A stretch of 64,000 bases of DNA from Bacillus sp. V3B. GTDB taxonomy: Bacteria; Bacillota; Bacilli; Bacillales; Cytobacillaceae. The notes below the pieces were generated by a model. The model ran no database searches. It worked only from the letters and a program-made list of their open reading frames with translations, and had not been told where the DNA came from. The stretch is taken from contig NZ_JAETXM010000016.1 of NCBI RefSeq assembly GCF_024494465.1, positions 1 through 64,000 on the forward strand, in the 5' to 3' direction. The translations under genes and the position numbers were made by a program. Below are positions 59,068 to 64,000 of this stretch, one piece after another (the first letter of the stretch is position 1; every line of letters begins with the position of its first letter).

Positions 59068-62000
59068 TTATTCGTTCAAACCAACTTTTTCTGACTCAAC
59101 ATTTTGTAATTCTGGAGATACGGTGATTGATTCTGCTTGTTGAATCTCTTCCTCATCTTCCTGATCACGCATTTCAATTTCTTGTTCATCACCTGATAGG
59201 ATCTTAACGTCCAAACCTAGACTTTGAAGTTCTTTTATTAATACTTTAAATGATTCTGGAACACCTGGTTCTGGAACATTTTCACCTTTAACAATCGCCT
59301 CGTACGTTTTCACACGTCCTACAACATCATCAGACTTAACTGTTAAAATTTCCTGTAGAGTGTAAGCAGCACCGTAGGCTTCAAGTGCCCAAACTTCCAT
59401 TTCCCCAAAGCGCTGTCCACCAAATTGGGCTTTACCACCAAGTGGCTGTTGCGTAACAAGAGAATATGGACCTGTTGAACGAGCATGAAGCTTATCATCT
59501 ACCATGTGAGCCAATTTGATCATGTACATGACACCTACAGAGACTCGATTATCAAACGGTTCACCTGTTCTGCCATCGTATAGCACAGTCTTGGCATCAT
59601 GAGCCATCCCAGCTTCCTGAATTGTTTCCCAAACATCTTCTTCCCTTGCACCATCAAATACTGGTGATGCAACATGTATATCTAAATATCTTGCTGCCAT
59701 TCCTAAATGGAGCTCTAGCACCTGTCCAATGTTCATCCGTGAAGGAACCCCTAGTGGATTCAACATGATGTCAATAGGTGTACCATCTGGTAAATAAGGC
59801 ATATCTTCTTCTGGTAAAATCCTCGAGATTACCCCTTTATTACCATGTCGCCCAGCCATTTTGTCTCCAGCAGATATTTTACGTTTTTGAATAATATAGA
59901 CGCGTACAAGTTGATTTACTCCTGGTGGAAGTTCATCTCCATCTTCCCGATTAAAGACTTTCACATCTAATACAATACCACCGCCACCATGTGGGACACG
60001 AAGCGAAGTATCACGAACTTCACGAGCCTTTTCACCAAAGATCGCATGTAATAAACGTTCTTCAGCAGTTAATTCTGTAACCCCTTTTGGTGTTACTTTA
60101 CCAACTAGAAGGTCTCCATCTTTCACTTCTGCTCCTGTACGAATAATCCCTCGTTCGTCAAGGTTACGAAGAGCGTCTTCTCCAACATTTGGGATGTCAC
60201 GAGTAATTTCTTCAGGTCCGAGCTTTGTATCACGAGACTCTGATTCATATTCGTCAATATGAAGAGATGTATACACATCATCTTTTACTAGACGTTCACT
60301 CATAATAATGGCATCCTCATAGTTATAGCCATCCCATGTCATAAATCCAACAAGGACATTGCGTCCTAACGCCAATTCTCCAAGTTCCATTGAAGGTCCG
60401 TCAGCTAAGACTTCTCCTTTTGTCACTCGGTCGCCAACAGCGACAATTGGACGTTGGTTGTAACATGTACTTTGATTAGAACGCACAAATTTCAACATTC
60501 GGTACTTATCGAGATTTCCTTTTACTTCTTGAGTATCTACTTCCTCAATACGGCGCACCCAGACTTCACGCGCTTCAACATGCTCAACAATACCTTCATA
60601 TTTACATATAACCGCCGCTCCTGAGTCTTTTCCAGATACATATTCCATACCTGTCCCAACTCTAGGTGCTTCCGGCTGCATAAGTGGTACAGCTTGACGT
60701 TGCATGTTCGCACCCATTAAAGCACGGTTAGAGTCATCGTTTTCAAGGAAAGGAATACATGCTGTTGCCGCTGAAACTACTTGTTTTGGCGAAACATCCA
60801 TGTAGTCAATTCTTTCTCGTGCAACAGTCGTATTTTCACCACGGAAACGAGAAACAACTTCATCATCAAGAAAGGCGCCTTCATCATCTAGCCGAGAGTT
60901 TGCTTGTGCGACAACATAATTGTCTTCCTCGTCAGCCGTTAAATAATCAATATGACTAGTTACCTTGCCTGTTTCTGGGTCAACTTTTCTATATGGTGTT
61001 TCAATAAAGCCGAAACGGTTCACTTTTGCAAAAGATGATAGTGAGTTAATCAATCCGATATTTGGACCCTCTGGTGTTTCAATCGGACACATTCTTCCAT
61101 AGTGAGAATAGTGAACATCACGAACTTCCATCCCTGCTCGTTCACGCGTTAATCCACCAGGTCCTAATGCAGATAGACGTCTTTTATGAGTCAATTCCCC
61201 CAGTGGGTTCGTTTGATCCATAAACTGTGATAATTGAGAACTTCCAAAGAACTCCTTGATTGAAGCAATAACAGGACGAATATTAATTAACTGCTGAGGT
61301 GTAATTGTATTTGTATCCTGAATAGACATTCTTTCCCGTACAACACGTTCCATTCTGGATAAACCAATTCTAAATTGATTTTGTAAAAGCTCACCAACAG
61401 AACGTAGTCTTCTATTACCTAAGTGGTCAATATCATCAGTAAGACCAACTTCATGCAAAAGATTGAAAAAGTAACTAATTGAAGCAATGATATCAGCTGG
61501 TGCAATGTGTTTAACTGCCTCTTCAACATAAGCATTGCTTATAACATTTATTTCTTTTTCACCATCTTCATTTGGAGCAAATATTTTAATGGACTGAAGA
61601 AGAACTTCTTCTTCAACAACACCACCGTATGGAGAATAAGTTTTAAAACCTATATTCTTTTCCAAACTTGGAATGATTCGATCCAAATTACGTCGGTCAA
61701 GTAGCGTTCCCTTTTCAGCAATAATTTCACCAGTTTCAGGATCAACTAGATTCTCAGCTAAACGCTGACCGAATAATCTATTTTTTATATGAAGCTTTTT
61801 GTTCATTTTATAACGTCCCACATTCGCCAAATCATAGCGCTTAGGGTCAAAGAACCTTGAAACCAGTAGACTTTTTGCATTATCAACTGTTGGTGGTTCA
61901 CCAGGACGTAGACGTTCATATATTTCTAACAATGCTTTTTCAGAGCCTTCCGTATTATCTTTTTCTAAAGTATTACGGAGATACTCATTGTCTCCAATCA

Positions 62001-62628
62001 AATCAAGTATCTCTTGATCTGACCCGAAACCTAGTGCACGCAAAAGAACCGTAACGGGCAGTTTCCGAGTACGATCAATTCTCACATACACAACATCTTT
62101 GGCATCTGTTTCATATTCAAGCCATGCACCACGGTTTGGAATAACCGTCGCTGTGTAGCCCTTTTTGCCGTTTTTATCCAATTTTCCGCTGTAGTAGACG
62201 CTCGGTGAACGCACGAGTTGAGAAACAATAACACGCTCTGCCCCATTAATGACAAATGTACCTGTTTCTGTCATAAGAGGGAAATCACCCATAAAGACAT
62301 CCTGGTCTTTCACTTCACCCGTTTCTTTATTTACAAGACGTACTTTCACACGCAATGGTGCTGAATATGTAACATCCCGTTCTTTCGATTCTGGAACAGA
62401 ATACTTTGGTTCGCCAAGACTGTAATCAATAAAATCAAGTGATAGATTACCAGTAAAATCTTCAATTGGTGAAATATCTTGGAACATTTCACGCAAACCT
62501 TCATCAAGAAACCATTGATAAGAAGAGGTTTGTATTTCAATAAGATTTGGTAACTCTAAAACTTCACTGATTCGTGCATAACTTCTTCGTTGGCGGTGTC
62601 GTCCATACTGAACAAGTTGACCTGTCAA
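59068..62628 (-). CDS. rpoB: DNA-directed RNA polymerase beta subunit
   Basis: 1186 aa. The rifampicin region ([20 protein letters not shown], then [11 protein letters not shown]) has wild-type Gln, Asp, His and Ser at the common resistance positions. The C-terminus is acidic ([18 protein letters not shown]). Start taken as TTG at 62628 ([15 protein letters not shown]), 6 nt after GAGGGGTG and matching the Bacillus start; the GTG three codons upstream overlaps that site. Upstream lie a leader hairpin and SigA promoter. Confidence 0.97.
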   Translation of the reverse strand: MTGQLVQYGRHRQRRSYARISEVLELPNLIEIQTSSYQWFLDEGLREMFQDISPIEDFTGNLSLDFIDYSLGEPKYSVPESKERDVTYSAPLRVKVRLVNKETGEVKDQDVFMGDFPLMTETGTFVINGAERVIVSQLVRSPSVYYSGKLDKNGKKGYTATVIPNRGAWLEYETDAKDVVYVRIDRTRKLPVTVLLRALGFGSDQEILDLIGDNEYLRNTLEKDNTEGSEKALLEIYERLRPGEPPTVDNAKSLLVSRFFDPKRYDLANVGRYKMNKKLHIKNRLFGQRLAENLVDPETGEIIAEKGTLLDRRNLDRIIPSLEKNIGFKTYSPYGGVVEEEVLLQSIKIFAPNEDGEKEINVISNAYVEEAVKHIAPADIIASISYFFNLLHEVGLTDDIDHLGNRRLRSVGELLQNQFRIGLSRMERVVRERMSIQDTNTITPQQLINIRPVIASIKEFFGSSQLSQFMDQTNPLGELTHKRRLSALGPGGLTRERAGMEVRDVHYSHYGRMCPIETPEGPNIGLINSLSSFAKVNRFGFIETPYRKVDPETGKVTSHIDYLTADEEDNYVVAQANSRLDDEGAFLDDEVVSRFRGENTTVARERIDYMDVSPKQVVSAATACIPFLENDDSNRALMGANMQRQAVPLMQPEAPRVGTGMEYVSGKDSGAAVICKYEGIVEHVEAREVWVRRIEEVDTQEVKGNLDKYRMLKFVRSNQSTCYNQRPIVAVGDRVTKGEVLADGPSMELGELALGRNVLVGFMTWDGYNYEDAIIMSERLVKDDVYTSLHIDEYESESRDTKLGPEEITRDIPNVGEDALRNLDERGIIRTGAEVKDGDLLVGKVTPKGVTELTAEERLLHAIFGEKAREVRDTSLRVPHGGGGIVLDVKVFNREDGDELPPGVNQLVRVYIIQKRKISAGDKMAGRHGNKGVISRILPEEDMPYLPDGTPIDIMLNPLGVPSRMNIGQVLELHLGMAARYLDIHVASPVFDGAREEDVWETIQEAGMAHDAKTVLYDGRTGEPFDNRVSVGVMYMIKLAHMVDDKLHARSTGPYSLVTQQPLGGKAQFGGQRFGEMEVWALEAYGAAYTLQEILTVKSDDVVGRVKTYEAIVKGENVPEPGVPESFKVLIKELQSLGLDVKILSGDEQEIEMRDQEDEEEIQQAESITVSPELQNVESEKVGLNE

Positions 62629-63026
62629 CAGATTCACCCCTCAAATCAAGCGTTATTATAATATTTATTACTAACTTATAGTACATACATTGAAGCAAAA
62701 AACAAACTAGCAAAAGAATATTTATTACCTTCTTAACCTAGTTACCATTGACCTACCACTCTCGATAGAGTTAGACGATTGTCCATTCATAGAACTCACA
62801 TAAATTCCATAAGACAAAAAGAAAAAGGGTTTTTAACTCAAAACCACATTCTCACATTACGACTATTATTTTCTTAGTTTCTCCATTCAAACTAATTTTA
62901 TACAACTTTCGATAAAATTAGTAATAAAGGGAAAATAATCTATTGGCATTTTACAATGCTAACACAACAGTATTGGCTAGTCAATATTTTTTTACAAATC
63001 CAATGAATCATTCAAATATATTATTT
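62629..63026 (-). promoter_or_regulatory. rpoBC promoter and leader with attenuator-like hairpin
   Basis: Promoter: -35 TTGACT (62984-62979), 17-bp spacer, -10 TAGCAT (62961-62956) on the minus strand. About 110 bp downstream GGTTTTGAGTTAAAAACC (62845-62828) forms a stem followed by CTTTTTCTTTTT, an attenuator-like terminator roughly 190 bp before rpoB. No gene in this 398-bp stretch. Confidence 0.6.
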
Positions 63027-63641
63027 TTACTGTTCTGATACACTCTTTTTTGCTTTTATAATGAAGTAACCTTTTTTCTTTTCAACTATTTTCACATCCG
63101 CAAATAGTTCGGAAAGTTTATCAATGGAAGAAGGTGCTCCCTGTTTCTTTTGAATAACTACCCATAACTCCCCATTTGGTAAAAGGCTTCTATAACTTTG
63201 TTCATAAATATCATGAACAACTTTTTTTCCAGCACGGATAGGAGGATTTGTAAGGATGGCAGCAAATTTTTTCTCTTTTACTGCACTCAAGCGATCACTC
63301 TCGTAGATCATCAAATTAGTAATTCCATTCAATTCACTATTATCCTTCGTCAATTGCAAAGCTCGCAAATTAACATCAATCATATAAACCGTTCTGTCAG
63401 TCCAATGCTTTGCTATCGTCAAACCAATTGGACCATAACCACAGCCTACATCAAGTATATCACCATGAACTTCTGGCATTTGAAATGTCTCTATTAATAA
63501 TCTTGATCCAAAGTCTACTTCCTTTTTGGAAAAAACACCATGATCAGTTTTAAAACGAAAGTTAGAGTTTCTCAACATATAATTCCAATATTGAGGATCA
63601 CTTTCAACATTTTGTGTTCGGGAATAGTAATGCTCGGACAT
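63027..63641 (-). CDS. Class I SAM-dependent methyltransferase, RsmC-like (YbxB)
   Basis: 204 aa. SAM-binding motif I DVGCGYGPIGL at about 62-72 and catalytic NPPIRAGK near 132, the signature of the RsmC/RlmG 16S/23S rRNA guanine-N2 methyltransferases. Shorter than E. coli RsmC, which has an extra N-terminal domain. Lies between rplL and rpoB, as ybxB in B. subtilis. Exact rRNA target not established. Confidence 0.85.
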   Translation of the reverse strand: MSEHYYSRTQNVESDPQYWNYMLRNSNFRFKTDHGVFSKKEVDFGSRLLIETFQMPEVHGDILDVGCGYGPIGLTIAKHWTDRTVYMIDVNLRALQLTKDNSELNGITNLMIYESDRLSAVKEKKFAAILTNPPIRAGKKVVHDIYEQSYRSLLPNGELWVVIQKKQGAPSSIDKLSELFADVKIVEKKKGYFIIKAKKSVSEQ

Positions 63642-63704
63642 GTAATCACCTCCGTCGGAGAATCACGCATAGTAGTTTTTGAGGAAAAGATATAGATATA
63701 GACA

Positions 63705-63733
63705 AAGAAGCTCGCCTAAACAGCGAGCTTCTT
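63705..63733 (-). terminator. rplL terminator
   Basis: AAGAAGCTCGC and GCGAGCTTCTT pair over 11 bp, 10 bp past the rplL stop codon, followed by TTGTCTATAT on the minus strand. Confidence 0.75.
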
Positions 63734-63743
63734 GTTGGATGAA

Positions 63744-64000
63744 TTACTTAACTTCAACGCCAGCTCCAACTTCTTCAAGCTTAGCTTTAGCTTCTTCTGC
63801 TTCTTCTTTAGAAACAGCTTCTTTGATTGGTTTTGGAGTGTTGTCAACAAGTTCTTTTGCTTCTTTAAGACCAAGACCTGTGATTTCACGTACGGCTTTG
63901 ATAACTTTAATTTTTTGGTCTCCAGCACCTGTAAGAATAACGTCAAATTCAGTTTTTTCTTCTTCAGCAGCACCAGCAGCGCCACCTACAACAGCTACAG
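63744..64000 (-). CDS. rplL: 50S ribosomal protein L7/L12 (partial, 5' end outside window)
   Basis: The last 85 codons are present: the Ala/Gly-rich hinge ([19 protein letters not shown]) and the conserved C-terminal factor-binding domain ([36 protein letters not shown]), ending GAGVEVK. The N-terminal dimerisation domain lies beyond 64000. Forms the ribosomal stalk that recruits translation factors. Confidence 0.97.
   Translation of the reverse strand, partial: VAVVGGAAGAAEEEKTEFDVILTGAGDQKIKVIKAVREITGLGLKEAKELVDNTPKPIKEAVSKEEAEEAKAKLEEVGAGVEVK

Noticed and set aside
59068-62628. Rifampicin- or streptomycin-resistance mutations in rpoB or rpsL
   Set aside because: The usual resistance positions carry wild-type residues in both genes.
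63716-63985. Lys/Leu-rich 89-codon minus-strand frame at the window end
   Set aside because: It is an out-of-frame shadow of rplL, whose true frame gives the conserved L7/L12 C-terminus.

Overview
The window is a low-GC Firmicute chromosome, almost certainly Bacillaceae. It contains the sporulation/germination block pdaB, kbaA, gerD, salA, cwlD and ybaK. It also contains the complete rpoB-rpoC, str, S10, spc and alpha ribosomal clusters in Bacillus order, the ecfA1-ecfA2-ecfT-truA block, and rplM-rpsI. No rRNA, tRNA or CRISPR array is visible.

Layout. (1) 1-5570: sporulation and germination genes downstream of rpsI. (2) 5584-31039: a 25.5-kb integrated mobile element that splits this region from rpsI. 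A 67-bp direct repeat (one mismatch) of the last 21 codons of rpsI marks both ends, and a tyrosine recombinase lies next to the right end. (3) 30974-64000: core housekeeping genes, all on the minus strand: rpsI-rplM, truA-ecfT-ecfA2-ecfA1, rplQ-rpoA-rpsK-rpsM-rpmJ-infA-(map remnant)-adk-secY, the spc and S10 genes to rpsJ, tuf, fusA, rpsG, rpsL, rplGB, rpoC, rpoB, an rsmC-like methyltransferase and the 3' part of rplL.

The element has three parts. The right part is a maintenance module: integrase, Cro/CI-type repressor with paired operators, a small excisionase-like HTH protein and a VapE-type replication ATPase followed by an inverted-repeat/TTGTCAC region resembling an origin. The middle part is a stub of conjugation genes: a VirB6/TrbL/ConG-like channel protein, a lipoprotein and two small DNA-binding-type proteins flanking a candidate oriT with three repeats at an exact 33-bp period. 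No relaxase, coupling protein or VirB4 ATPase is present. An IS110-family insertion sequence with a GC-rich, RNA-like 3' flank follows. The left part is cargo: a DUF3231 gene with two divergent paralogous membrane proteins, a single-chain Type ISP restriction-modification enzyme (LlaGI-like), and a three-gene SMC-type defence operon matching Lamassu/ABC-3C (Cap4-like nuclease, small middle component, Rad50-like ATPase with zinc hook).

My reading is that this is a defence island carried by a non-self-transmissible integrative element. It may be a satellite that borrows a conjugative helper's relaxase and secretion ATPases while supplying its own origin, channel subunit and lipoprotein. Other points of note are an in-frame 56-codon remnant of map between adk and infA, a pseudoknot-like RNA candidate at 5433-5521, an Asp-to-Asn change at the first catalytic motif of PdaB, and several structured leaders.
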